Shown: positions 35,128 to 43,693 of the stretch, in pieces | Layout: every line of letters begins with the position of its first letter | How positions within the stretch are numbered: the stretch's first letter is position 1 | Origin: Streptomyces sp. DSM 110735 | GTDB lineage: Bacteria > Actinomycetota > Actinomycetes > Streptomycetales > Streptomycetaceae | Direction: 5' to 3' | Assembly (NCBI RefSeq): GCF_016482685.1 | Contig: NZ_JACYHF010000011.1 | Span: 1-64,000, forward strand | DNA: 64,000 nt | Program-made: the position numbers and the translations under genes | The notes under the pieces: model-generated | Told to the model about the DNA's origin: nothing | What the model saw: the letters and a program-made list of their open reading frames with translations, nothing else | Databases searched by the model: none

Positions 35128-35175
35128 AGTGTCGCTCCGGGACGGAGGGGAGGCGGGTCGGTGGGCCCGCGCGGG

Positions 35176-35808
35176 TCAGACGAGGGCTCCGGAGAGCGCC
35201 AGCGAGTGCAGGAACCGCATGAGGGTCAGCAGCACGTCCTTGCTGGAGGCGCGGCGTCGTACGTCGCACTCGACGATCGGGATGTCCTCGGCGAGGTCGA
35301 GCGCGGTGCGCAGTTCCTCGACGGGGTGCCGGGGCGCGTCCGGGAAGGAGTTGACGGCGACGATGAAGGGCACGCCGCGCTCCTCCAGGCGCCCCATGAC
35401 GTCGAAGCTGACCTCCAGGCGCCGGGTGTCCACCAGGACGACCGCGCCGAGGGCGCCCTCGAAGAGCCGGTTCCACAGGAACCAGAAGCGCTCCTGGCCC
35501 GGGGTGCCGAAGAGGTAGAGCACCAGCTTCTCGGTGATGCCGATGCGGCCGAAGTCCATGGCCACGGTGGTGGCCGTCTTGGTGTCGGAGCCGTAGTTGT
35601 CGTCCACGCCGATGCCGGCCTGGGTCATGGTCTCCTCGGTGGTCAGCGGCCGGATGTCGCTGACGGAGCCGACCATGGTGGTCTTGCCGACGCCGAAGCC
35701 GCCCACGATCACGATCTTCACGGCGGCCTGCGCCGTGTGCGGGAGCCGGTCCTCGGTGCGCGGTCCGGGGATCGGGGCGCTCCGGGTGTCAGAGCCGTTG
35801 AAGTCCAT
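35176..35808 (-). CDS. cvnD: Conservon small GTPase-like protein (CvnD)
   Basis: The 210-residue ATP/GTP-binding protein of the MglA-like conservon group has Walker A GGFGVGKTT (36-44), switch Thr in ETMTQAGIGVDD, and G3 GTPGQERFWFL. G4 is VAVNSF, so the usual NKxD specificity motif is altered. In conservons it acts as the G-protein-like switch of a membrane-associated complex with CvnA-C. Its start lies 20 bases inside the cvnC stop region, indicating tight coupling. Confidence 0.93.
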   Translation of the reverse strand: MDFNGSDTRSAPIPGPRTEDRLPHTAQAAVKIVIVGGFGVGKTTMVGSVSDIRPLTTEETMTQAGIGVDDNYGSDTKTATTVAMDFGRIGITEKLVLYLFGTPGQERFWFLWNRLFEGALGAVVLVDTRRLEVSFDVMGRLEERGVPFIVAVNSFPDAPRHPVEELRTALDLAEDIPIVECDVRRRASSKDVLLTLMRFLHSLALSGALV

Positions 35809-36217
35809 GCATCACCGCTTCGAGGATGGAACGGTCGGGCCTCGCCTGCCGCACGATCGGGGCGCGCACCTGCACCAGTTCGGCCGTGATCAGCTCGGTG
35901 ATCAGTACGGTCATCGCGCTGAACGGCAGTTTCAGATAGGCCGACAGTTCGGCCACGGACAAGGGGTTGCCGCAGAGCCGGAGCACGGCCGCCTGCTCGG
36001 GGGTGCCGGAGCGCGGCGGGGCGGAACGCGCCACGACCAGGGTGACCAGGTCGAGGTGCATCCGTCCGCCGTCGCTGAGCCCGGTCAGGGCGTACAGCCG
36101 CTCCGGGTTGCCCGGGCTCTCCTCGCCCTCGGCCGGTGCGGCGGGCGCCGGGGCGGGGAGGGGCGGCGGCGAGGGCGGTTCCTTCGGCGCCCGCCGGGTG
36201 CGTCGCGGTGGAGTCAT
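35789..36217 (-). CDS. cvnC: Conservon DUF742 protein (CvnC)
   Basis: The 142-residue protein has a basic/Pro-rich start (1-45) and a DUF742 winged-helix-like domain (about 45-142; RLYALTGLSDGG, LDLVTLVVARS, LCGNPLSVAELSAYLKLP, VRAPI). DUF742 proteins are the third conservon partner and resemble DNA-binding folds, though DNA binding is not shown. ATG 36217 overlaps the cvnB TGA by four bases. A longer in-frame start lies inside cvnB and is unlikely. Confidence 0.93.
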   Translation of the reverse strand: MTPPRRTRRAPKEPPSPPPLPAPAPAAPAEGEESPGNPERLYALTGLSDGGRMHLDLVTLVVARSAPPRSGTPEQAAVLRLCGNPLSVAELSAYLKLPFSAMTVLITELITAELVQVRAPIVRQARPDRSILEAVMHGLQRL

Positions 36218-36621
36218 ACGGTCTGCCCGTTCCGCCGGGGCGGACTGGTGAGGTGGGCGCCGATCCGGACGACGAGGTCGCGCATCATGCCGCTCATCCG
36301 GCCCGGTTCGCACACCACGTCGGCGAGCACCGCGAGATAGGCGTTGTCGCCCGCGGCCATCAGATAGAAGTAGCCGCCGTCGATCTCGATGACGACGAGC
36401 TTCATCTCCCCGCTGCTGCCCGGCAGTTCCTGTGCCACCGCGCCCGCGAGGCTCTGAACTCCCGCGCAGGCGGCGGCCATCCGGTCGGCGGCGTCCGGGT
36501 CGCCGCCGTAGCGGGCGATGCGCAGTCCGTCCGCGGAGAGGACCACGATCATCTCGATGCCCGGCACGCCGTCGTGCAACTGCTTGAGCATCCAGTCGAA
36601 GTTCGCGCGCTGCTGGATCAC
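36214..36621 (-). CDS. cvnB: Conservon roadblock/LC7 protein (CvnB)
   Basis: The 135-residue roadblock/LC7-domain protein (FDWMLKQLHDGVPGIEMIVVLSADGLRIA, in two parts, about 8-37) corresponds to bacterial MglB-like partners of small GTPases. It forms dimers that can act as GTPase activators or docking platforms. GTG 36621 overlaps the cvnA stop (GTGA). Confidence 0.94.
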   Translation of the reverse strand: MIQQRANFDWMLKQLHDGVPGIEMIVVLSADGLRIARYGGDPDAADRMAAACAGVQSLAGAVAQELPGSSGEMKLVVIEIDGGYFYLMAAGDNAYLAVLADVVCEPGRMSGMMRDLVVRIGAHLTSPPRRNGQTV

Positions 36622-38252
36622 TTGAGGTCCCCCTCGTCGCCGGCTTCCGTGTCGGCCGAGTCGTTGATCAGGTGCAGATAGGCGGTCGGGTTCCGCGTGA
36701 AGTCGGTCGGGTGCACGCCCGGGTTGTCCTTCTTCAGCCCCTCCCAGAAGGCGTCGACCCACAGGCCGGGCTCCCGGTCGAGCAGCTTCTGCCGCTCGGG
36801 GTCGATCTCGGGCTCCGGTTCCTGCCGCTGGGACCAGATGGTGGGCCTGCCCTCGGCCTCGGCGCGCTCGATCGCCTCCTGCTCGGCGTACCGCTGGGCG
36901 AGCGGGGTCTTCACCCGGCTGCGCCGCTGCGGCAGCCCGCCCGCCGTCCACTCGGTGACCTCCGGGACGTCGTCCTCCAGGGAGACACCGGCGGGGATGC
37001 GGGGGCTGGTGGGGCGGCGCTTCTTGGGCGGCCGCTTGGGACCTTCCAGCGCGCCGAGTTCGGGCATGGGCACGGCGGTGGCGCCGATGCCGTGGGCGAC
37101 GCCCACACCGGGTTCGGTGGTGGTCATGTTGCGCGGCACCATGAGGATGGCGCGGACGCCGCCGTACGCGGAGGCGCGCAGCGAGACGTCCATGTCGAAC
37201 GAGGTGCACAGCCGGCCGACGACCGCGAGTCCGAGCCGGGGGTTCTCACCGAGGGAGTCGGCGTCGTCCGCGTGCTTGGCGTCGTCGATCATCTTCTCGA
37301 TGCGGGCGCGGGACTCCTCGCTGAGGCTGACGCCCGCGTCCTCGATCTCGATGACGACACCGCTCTGCACCTCGACGGCGGTGACGTGCACCTTGGCCGT
37401 GGGCGGCGAGTAGCGCGTGGCGTTGTCGAGGAGTTCGGCGGCCGCGTGGATGATCGGCTCGACCGAGGTGCCCTTGATGTTGATGTTGACGATCGAACTC
37501 AGGTTGATGCGCGGGAACTCCAGGATGCGGGACATCGCACCGCGCAGCACGCTGTACAGCGACACGGGCTTGGGCCACTGACGCCCGGGTCGTCCGCCGC
37601 CGATGACGGAGATGGTGTCGGCGAGACGGCCGATCAGCGCGGTGCCGTGGTCGATGCGCAGCAGGTCGTCGAAGACCTCGGGGCTGCGGCCGTGGTCCTC
37701 CTCCATCTCCCGCAGTTCCTTGGCCTGTTGGTGCACGATGGCCTGGACGCGGCGGGCGATGGTGACGAACGCGCGCTCGGAGGCGTCACGCATCGAGATC
37801 TCGCGGTCCACCGCGCGCAGCGCCGCGTAGAGCAGATCGCGCTGCGAGCGCGGCATGTTGCGCAGTTCGGGGTCGTTGTCGACGACCTTGGGCAGCACTT
37901 CCCGGAGCAGGTCGCCGCCGCGCAGCCGGTACACCGCCGTGGGCAGCACATCGGTGGTCAGCCGGTCGAGCTGGGCGTCGTGGGCGGCGACGCGCTGCTC
38001 CAAGTAAGCGGTGTGCCGGGCGTGTTCGGCGCGCACCGCCCGCAACTCCCGCCCGCGCCGCACGGCTTCACCGGCCGTGACGAGCACCAGCAGCGTGGCG
38101 ACGGCACCGCAGCAGGCGACGGCGATCCGGGCGGCGGCCGGCGTCAGGGTGACGGCGGCGGCGGTCACGGCGATCATCAGCAGACCGGGGGGCAACAACA
38201 CGCGTACGTAAGGACGTTCACGGACACCGGGAGGTTTCTGAACACTCACCAT
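36618..38252 (-). CDS. cvnA: Conservon sensor kinase-like protein (CvnA)
   Basis: The 544-residue protein has two adjacent membrane helices (about 18-37 and 42-61), a coiled-coil/HAMP-like helical region and a nitrate/sulfonate-sensor-like segment. A HATPase domain (about 270-390: AELLDNATRYSPP, EIEDAGVSLSEE, LGLAVVGRLC) follows, then a long charged C-terminal tail. No phospho-acceptor His box is evident, as in other CvnA proteins. ATG 38252 with AAGG upstream is preferred over an earlier frame start. By neighbourhood with helY it corresponds, from memory, to cvn9 (rar) of S. coelicolor, which affects aerial growth. Confidence 0.93.
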   Translation of the reverse strand: MVSVQKPPGVRERPYVRVLLPPGLLMIAVTAAAVTLTPAAARIAVACCGAVATLLVLVTAGEAVRRGRELRAVRAEHARHTAYLEQRVAAHDAQLDRLTTDVLPTAVYRLRGGDLLREVLPKVVDNDPELRNMPRSQRDLLYAALRAVDREISMRDASERAFVTIARRVQAIVHQQAKELREMEEDHGRSPEVFDDLLRIDHGTALIGRLADTISVIGGGRPGRQWPKPVSLYSVLRGAMSRILEFPRINLSSIVNINIKGTSVEPIIHAAAELLDNATRYSPPTAKVHVTAVEVQSGVVIEIEDAGVSLSEESRARIEKMIDDAKHADDADSLGENPRLGLAVVGRLCTSFDMDVSLRASAYGGVRAILMVPRNMTTTEPGVGVAHGIGATAVPMPELGALEGPKRPPKKRRPTSPRIPAGVSLEDDVPEVTEWTAGGLPQRRSRVKTPLAQRYAEQEAIERAEAEGRPTIWSQRQEPEPEIDPERQKLLDREPGLWVDAFWEGLKKDNPGVHPTDFTRNPTAYLHLINDSADTEAGDEGDLK

Positions 38253-38463
38253 GGATGCCTTCTGGGGCGAATCGTATGTTTGGGTACAGGCACCCGAATT
38301 CATCTCAACCGGGTGCGCCGCGGGCGAGCTTAGTCCGACCGGATCATCGCGGTGTCATATTCGGCAAGCACCTGAAATCGCCGCGATACCAGGAGTAACC
38401 TCAACCCCATTTACACGCAGGGCAGTTATTCGAACACAGCAAGTAGCGAGGTACGGGCACGCG

Positions 38464-38518
38464 AAAGGCCAACCACCACATCTCAACCCAGAGAAGGACA
38501 GTTGGCCTTTTGCTTTTA
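38464..38518. terminator. Inverted repeat with T-rich tail after helY
   Basis: A perfect 10-bp stem (AAAGGCCAAC at 38464-38473, GTTGGCCTTT at 38501-38510, 27-base loop) is followed on the plus strand by TGCTTTT. It is 64 bp past the helY stop and may terminate helY on the minus strand. Confidence 0.55.
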
Positions 38519-38545
38519 GGGGCGCGGGGAACTGCGCGACAAGCC
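38517..38545 (+). repeat. Dispersed Streptomyces repeat GGGGCGCGGGGAACTGCGCGA, copy 1
   Basis: The core AGGGGCGCGGGGAACTGCGC is a motif I recall as extremely common in intergenic DNA of streptomycetes. A second copy, inverted, is at 60352-60382. It adjoins the 3' end of helY. Confidence 0.7.
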
Positions 38546-38574
38546 ACGTACAACCCGCAGCCGCCCGACGACAG

Positions 38575-41388
38575 CTACCCCACGGACGAGTAGGCCACCA
38601 CACCCCGCAGCAACTGATCAACAGCCTTACGCGCGTTCTTGGCCACCGTAGATCCCTCCGAAGGAGCCGGCGCCGCCGCGGAAATCTGCCCCAGCACATC
38701 GATCACCTGCTTCGTCCAGCGGACAAAGTCCCCCGCCGGCATCTCCGCCTCCCGCAGCACCTCGTCGAGCCCCTTCCCCGAGGCCCACTGATGGGCGACC
38801 CAGGCGAACCCGAGGTCCGGCTCCCGCTGCCCCACACCCTCGGTCTGGCTGATCCGGAAGTCCTCTTCGAGTGCGTCGAGGCGCCCCCAGATCCGCACCA
38901 TCTCGCCGAGCGCCGCCTTCGCCTGCCCCGCGGGCAGCTTGGGCGCCATCGCGTCGTCGCCGACCCGCGACTCGTAGACCAACGCCGAGACGCACGCGGC
39001 GAGTTCGGCGGGGCTGAGCCCCTCCCAGACGCCCTCGCGCAGACACTCGCTGGCGAGCAGGTCGAGTTCGCCGTAGAGCCGCGCGAGGCGCCGCCCGTGC
39101 TCGGTGACCTCGTCGCCGCGCAGATAGTCCAGCTCGGTCAGCAGCGCCACGATCCGGTCGAAGGTCCGCGCGATGGTGTTGGTACGGCCCTCGATGCGCC
39201 GCTCCAACTGCGAGGTGTCGCGCTGCAGCCGGTGGTAGCGCTCGGCCCAGCGGGCGTGGTCCTCGCGGTCGTCGCAGCCGTGGCAGGGGTGCGCGCGGAT
39301 CGCCGTGCGCAGCCGGGCGATCTCGCGGTCGTCGGCGGCCTGCGAGCGCTTCTTGCGGGCGCGCTCCGGCGGGATGTGCCCCGCCTTGGTGCGCAGCGCG
39401 GAGGCGAGGTCCCGGCGGGACTGCGGGGAGCGCGCGTTGAACGTCTTCGGGATGCGCATCCGGTCCAGCGCCTCCACCGGCACCGGGAAGTCGATGGACG
39501 CCAGCCGCTTGACCTGCCGTTCGGCGGTGAGCACCAGCGGGCGGGGTCCGTCGTGCTGGTCGAAGCCGCGGTGCCCGCCGGTCCGCCCGGCGGGCAGACC
39601 GGGGTCGAGGACGAGCGCGAGACCCGCGTACTTGCCGGTGGGCACGTGGATGATGTCGCCCGGCTTGAGCTTCTCCAGCGCGACGGCTGCCTCCGCGCGC
39701 CGCTGGTTGGCGCCCTGCCGGGCCAGCTCGGTCTCCCGGTCCTTCAGCTCGCGGCGCAGCCCCGCGTACTCGTCGAAGTCGCCGAGGTGACAGGTCATGG
39801 AGTCCTTGTAGCCCTCCAGACCCTCCTCGTTGCGCTGCACCTGCCGGGAGATCCCGACGACCGACTTGTCGGCCTGGAACTGCGCGAACGACGTCTCAAG
39901 GAGTTCGCGCGAGCGGTGCCGCCCGAACTGCTCGACCAGGTTGACCGCCATGTTGTACGACGGCTTGAAGCTGGAGCGCAGCGGATAGGTGCGGGTGCCC
40001 GCGAGCCCGGCCAGGTGCTCCGGGCTCATCCCCCGCTGCCACAGCACCACGGCATGACCCTCGATGTCGATCCCGCGCCGTCCCGCACGCCCGGTGAGCT
40101 GGGTGTACTCGCCCGGGGTGATGTCGGCGTGCTGTTCGCCGTTCCACTTGACGAGCTTTTCCAGCACGACCGAGCGGGCGGGCATGTTGATGCCGAGCGC
40201 CAGGGTCTCGGTGGCGAACACCGCCTTGACCAGCCCGCGCACGAACAGCTCCTCCACGACCTCCTTGAAGGTCGGCAGCATGCCCGCGTGATGGGCGGCG
40301 ATGCCCCGCTCCAGACCCTCCAGCCACTCGTAGTAGCCGAGGACGTGCAGGTCCTCCGGCGGGATGTTGGCGGTGCGCTCCTCGACCAGGGCGCGGACCT
40401 GCTCCCGCTCCTCCTCGTCGTTGAGCCTCAGTCCCGCGTACAGGCACTGCTGGACGGCTGCCTCGCAGGCGGCGCGGCTGAAGATGAAGGTGATGGCGGG
40501 CAGCAGACCCTCGGCGTCGAGGCGCTCGATGACCTCGGGACGGCTCGGCGTCCACACCCGCGAGCGCTGCCTGCGCTCGCGCTCCCGGTCCGCCTCGCGC
40601 ATGGCACGACCGCGCCTGCGGTCCTGGTACGAGGGGCGGGTGGCCTCCATGCGGGCGAGCCGGGCGAGGTCGGGGTTGACGGCCTTCTTGTGACCCTCGC
40701 CCTCCTCGAACAGGTCGTACATCCGCCGTCCGGCGAGCACGTGCTGGAACAGCGGGACGGGGCGGTGCTCGGAGACGATCACCTCGGTGTCGCCGCGCAC
40801 GGTGTCCAGCCAGTCGCCGAACTCCTCGGCGTTGGACACGGTGGCGGACAGCGAGACCAGCGTGACCGACTCGGGCAGGTGGATGATCACCTCTTCCCAG
40901 ACGGCGCCCCGGAAGCGGTCGGAGAGGTAGTGCACCTCGTCCATGACCACGTAGCCGAGACCGAGGAGGGTCTGGGAACCGGCGTACAGCATGTTCCGCA
41001 GCACCTCGGTCGTCATGACGACGATCGGGGCGTCGGAGTTGACGCTGTTGTCACCGGTGAGGAGTCCGACCTTGTCCGCGCCGTAGCGGCGGCACAGGTC
41101 GGCGTACTTCTGGTTCGACAGCGCCTTGATGGGCGTCGTGTAGAAGCACTTCTTGCCCTGCTCCAGGGCGAGGTGGACGGCGAACTCGCCCACGATCGTC
41201 TTGCCGGAGCCGGTGGGGGCGGCCACCAGGACGCCCTTGCCGCCCTCCAGCGCCTGGCACGCCTCGATCTGGAAGGGGTCGAGGCCGAAGTCGTACATCT
41301 CGCGGAAGTCCGCGAGCGCGGTGGCCTGCTCGGCTGCCCGCACTCGGGACGCCGCGTACCGCTCGGCCGGTGAGAGGTCCTCTGTCAT
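38575..41388 (-). CDS. helY: DEAD/DEAH-box RNA helicase, Ski2/Mtr4-like
   Basis: The 937-residue SF2 helicase has Walker A APTGSGKT (about 54-61), DEVH box (DEVHYL, about 155), SLSATVSN and motif VI QLTGRAGRRG (about 432-441). A central Cys/His insertion HPCHGCDDREDH and the C-terminal DSHCT domain follow. It resembles mycobacterial HelY, which also sits next to tatC. It is thought to act on structured or double-stranded RNA. ATG 41388 starts MTEDLSPAERYAASR. It lies 188 bp after tatC, with a strong hairpin between. Confidence 0.93.
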   Translation of the reverse strand: MTEDLSPAERYAASRVRAAEQATALADFREMYDFGLDPFQIEACQALEGGKGVLVAAPTGSGKTIVGEFAVHLALEQGKKCFYTTPIKALSNQKYADLCRRYGADKVGLLTGDNSVNSDAPIVVMTTEVLRNMLYAGSQTLLGLGYVVMDEVHYLSDRFRGAVWEEVIIHLPESVTLVSLSATVSNAEEFGDWLDTVRGDTEVIVSEHRPVPLFQHVLAGRRMYDLFEEGEGHKKAVNPDLARLARMEATRPSYQDRRRGRAMREADRERERRQRSRVWTPSRPEVIERLDAEGLLPAITFIFSRAACEAAVQQCLYAGLRLNDEEEREQVRALVEERTANIPPEDLHVLGYYEWLEGLERGIAAHHAGMLPTFKEVVEELFVRGLVKAVFATETLALGINMPARSVVLEKLVKWNGEQHADITPGEYTQLTGRAGRRGIDIEGHAVVLWQRGMSPEHLAGLAGTRTYPLRSSFKPSYNMAVNLVEQFGRHRSRELLETSFAQFQADKSVVGISRQVQRNEEGLEGYKDSMTCHLGDFDEYAGLRRELKDRETELARQGANQRRAEAAVALEKLKPGDIIHVPTGKYAGLALVLDPGLPAGRTGGHRGFDQHDGPRPLVLTAERQVKRLASIDFPVPVEALDRMRIPKTFNARSPQSRRDLASALRTKAGHIPPERARKKRSQAADDREIARLRTAIRAHPCHGCDDREDHARWAERYHRLQRDTSQLERRIEGRTNTIARTFDRIVALLTELDYLRGDEVTEHGRRLARLYGELDLLASECLREGVWEGLSPAELAACVSALVYESRVGDDAMAPKLPAGQAKAALGEMVRIWGRLDALEEDFRISQTEGVGQREPDLGFAWVAHQWASGKGLDEVLREAEMPAGDFVRWTKQVIDVLGQISAAAPAPSEGSTVAKNARKAVDQLLRGVVAYSSVG

Positions 41389-41490
41389 CGTGCTTTCGAG
41401 CGTACCGGGCCGCACCGACAACAGGACGATCATTATCCGGAAGTCGGGGGATCCTTGAAGATCCGGAAAGCTCCGGGCTGCCCCGGGACG

Positions 41491-41527
41491 CCGGATGCCC
41501 CCGTCCCAGGTGGGAGGGGGCATCCGG
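41491..41527 (-). terminator. Hairpin after tatC
   Basis: A perfect 12-bp stem (CCGGATGCCCCC at 41491-41502 with GGGGGCATCCGG at 41516-41527, 13-base loop) lies about 50 bp past the tatC stop. It separates the tat genes from helY. Confidence 0.75.
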
Positions 41528-41576
41528 TGACGGCGCGGCGGCGCCCGGCGCACGAGACCGCCCGGCGCGGCGGCGC

Positions 41577-42524
41577 TCAGGTCACGTCGTCGTAGTCGCC
41601 CGACCGCTCCCCGCTCGCCTGCTCAGGCAGCGTGCGCCCGGCGCGGACCGGCTCGACCTCGTCTATGGCCTCGGGGGTGAGGTCCAGCTCGGACGCCTCG
41701 TCGTCGTCGGGTCCGGCGGCCAGACGGCGGGCCTTGCGGCGGTCGTTGAGCAGCGAGAGGACGACCGCGCCGAAGTACAGCACCCAGATCGGGGCGGCGA
41801 GCGCCAGCATGGTCAGCGGGTCGGTGCTGGGCGTGGCGACGGCGGCGAACACGGTGATGCCGAGGATCATGCCCCGCCACCAGCCGAGCATCCGCTTGCC
41901 GGAGAGCACGCCGGTCATGTTGAGCATGACCAGCAGCAGCGGCAGCTCGAAGGAGAGACCGAACACGAGCACCATGCGCATGACGATGTCGAGGAGATCG
42001 TCCAGCGGCAGCAGGTTGTCGGCGTTCTGCGGGGTGAAGCCGATCAGGACCTTCGCCGAGGTGGGCAGCACCTTGTAGGCGAAGTAGGCGCCGGCGAAGA
42101 ACAGCGGGGCGCCGGTGGCGACGAAGCCGAGGGCGTACTTCTTCTCGTGCCGGTGCAGACCGGGCGCGATGAACGCCCAGAGCTGGTACAGCCACACCGG
42201 GGAGGCGCCCACGACACCGGCCATGAGGGAGACCTTCAGCGCCAGCGTGAACGGTCCGAGCAGGCCGTTGACCGTGATCCGCGCGCAGGTGTGACCGTCG
42301 TGCGCCTTCGCCAGTTCCGCGAAGGACTTGGTGCAGCCGACCGAGTCCATGATCGGCCTGGTGACGACATTGATGATGTCGTTGTAGTAGAAGGCGGCGA
42401 CGCACGTCACCACGGTGACGGCCAGCAGCGCCTTCGCAAGCCGGTTGCGCAGCTCACGCAGGTGGTCCGCCAGGGGCATCCGCCCCTCGGGGTCCTTCTC
42501 CTGCTTGCGGGCAGACTTGAGCAA
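41577..42524 (-). CDS. tatC: Twin-arginine translocase subunit TatC
   Basis: The 315-residue protein has six membrane segments and TatC landmarks: an N-terminal HLRELRNRL (about 21-29), FYYNDIINVV, SFELPLLLVMLNMTGVLS and a C-terminal acidic cytoplasmic tail (about 255-315). TatC binds the twin-arginine signal peptide and, with TatA, exports folded proteins. It is 45 bp after tatA in the same operon. The tail is longer than in E. coli, as is usual in actinobacteria. Confidence 0.97.
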   Translation of the reverse strand: MLKSARKQEKDPEGRMPLADHLRELRNRLAKALLAVTVVTCVAAFYYNDIINVVTRPIMDSVGCTKSFAELAKAHDGHTCARITVNGLLGPFTLALKVSLMAGVVGASPVWLYQLWAFIAPGLHRHEKKYALGFVATGAPLFFAGAYFAYKVLPTSAKVLIGFTPQNADNLLPLDDLLDIVMRMVLVFGLSFELPLLLVMLNMTGVLSGKRMLGWWRGMILGITVFAAVATPSTDPLTMLALAAPIWVLYFGAVVLSLLNDRRKARRLAAGPDDDEASELDLTPEAIDEVEPVRAGRTLPEQASGERSGDYDDVT

Positions 42525-42569
42525 CCCACGTCCTCATCTCGTGCGGCAGGCCGGGGGTCCGGCCGCGGG

Positions 42570-42848
42570 TCAGCGCTGGGTGGTGTCCGTGGGCTCGTTG
42601 ACCGGGCGCGCGCTGTTCACGTCGCCCGGGGCGGCCTGGATGGTGCGCTGCGCGGGGGGCTGCTCGCCGGTCGGCGAACCGGCCTGGTTGCTGCCGCCCT
42701 CTTCCTTCATGGCCTTGGCCTCGCTCTTGAGGATGCGCGCGGACTTGCCGAGCGAGCGGGCCATGTCCGGAAGCTTCTTCGCGCCGAACAGCAGGATGAT
42801 GACGACGAGGAGGAGAATGATCTCGGGGGCTCCGAGCCTTCCGAACAT
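42570..42848 (-). CDS. tatA: Twin-arginine translocase subunit TatA
   Basis: The 92-residue protein has one N-terminal membrane helix (about 8-24, PEIILLLVVIILLF), the FG hinge (FGAKKLPDMARSLGKS) and an amphipathic helix, then a Gly/Pro/Gln-rich tail. It polymerises to form the Tat pore. ATG 42848 has an AAGG site. 263 bp of non-coding DNA separates it from the small membrane protein upstream, probably containing the tat promoter. Confidence 0.97.
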   Translation of the reverse strand: MFGRLGAPEIILLLVVIILLFGAKKLPDMARSLGKSARILKSEAKAMKEEGGSNQAGSPTGEQPPAQRTIQAAPGDVNSARPVNEPTDTTQR

Positions 42849-43111
42849 AAGTCTTTACCTTCTCACCGAGGCGGCTGGGTGGGGGCTTGTCCGACCAGTC
42901 GGGCAGGCGTCCGAGCGATCGTGGTCGCGGCGATCGTAACGCTCAGAGGTGAACGCGAAGCGATCCCCGCGCATCGTCCCGGTCCGCGATGCGAGCCTCG
43001 ATCTGCGCACCGCGAGAAGCAGCGTACCTGCCCGCCCCGGTCGTCCGACAGGGAGGAGGGCCGTCCCGCCCTTGGTACGGCCGGGACCCGCGGGCCCGGG
43101 GATGGCGGACG

Positions 43112-43306
43112 TCACAGCGTGTCGGCGGCCCGTGCCGCGCTCACCGCGGCCCGCTCCAGGTCCTCCGCCGCCCGGCCGATGCGGTCGGCCGACCGCGCGA
43201 CCTGCTCTCCCAGGCCCCGCGCCGCCAGGAACACCCGGACGGCGAGCACCCCGAGGACGACAAGACCCAGGAAACCCATGGCTACCGCGAACATCGGCCA
43301 GAACAT
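43112..43306 (-). CDS. Small single-pass membrane protein, unknown
   Basis: The 64-residue protein has one N-terminal helix (about 4-26, MFAVAMGFLGLVVLGVLAVRVF) followed by an amphipathic Ala/Arg/Glu helix (LGEQVARSADRIGRAAEDLERAAVSAARA), likely coiled. The function is unknown. The conserved position between tatA and the pafC-linked zinc-ribbon gene makes it likely real. The layout recalls TatA-like topology without the FG hinge. Confidence 0.75.
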   Translation of the reverse strand: MFWPMFAVAMGFLGLVVLGVLAVRVFLAARGLGEQVARSADRIGRAAEDLERAAVSAARAADTL

Positions 43307-43369
43307 GCCGAAGAGCCTAGACGGTTCCGGACGGCCGTCCGTGCACGGTCCCGCAGTCCACGGTCGCGC

Positions 43370-43693
43370 TCACGCGGTGGAGTGCAGCCGCAGGGTGCGC
43401 ACCCCGCCGCCGGTCAGCAGCTCCACGATCCGCTCCCCCGCGGGCTTGCGCACCGCCGCCCCGCAGTTGGGGCAGGTGAAGGCGTAGAAGGTGGTGCGGC
43501 TGGAGGCGCCGACGGCCAGGCGCAGCGCGCTCGCCGCCAGTTCGAAGCGGCCCCGGCAGTCCGGGCAGCCCGCCTTGAACACCACCGGCACCACGCGTCG
43601 CATCCCGGCGAAGGCGGCGGCCACCGTCATCCCGACCCCTGTCCCCCGGCCACCGCCCGCCGTCCGCGCCTCCGGCACCGAAATCTCGCTCAC
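43370..43693 (-). CDS. Zinc-ribbon protein coupled to pafC
   Basis: The 107-residue protein has two CxxC knuckles, CPDC (about 43-46) and CPNC (about 74-77), enough for one zinc-ribbon. The rest is Ala/Val-rich. It overlaps the pafC stop by four bases (ATGA), so it is translated with the PafBC regulator. I do not recognise a named family. It may bind nucleic acid or protein. Confidence 0.75.
   Translation of the reverse strand: MSEISVPEARTAGGGRGTGVGMTVAAAFAGMRRVVPVVFKAGCPDCRGRFELAASALRLAVGASSRTTFYAFTCPNCGAAVRKPAGERIVELLTGGGVRTLRLHSTA

Larger units (their letters stand above)
38253..38574. other. 322-bp gap: cvn promoter region, hairpin and dispersed repeat
   Basis: The left half (38253-38460) is unusually A/T-rich for this genome and should hold the conservon promoter. 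The right half holds an inverted repeat (38464-38510) and a dispersed Streptomyces repeat (38517-38545). No gene is supported. Confidence 0.6.
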
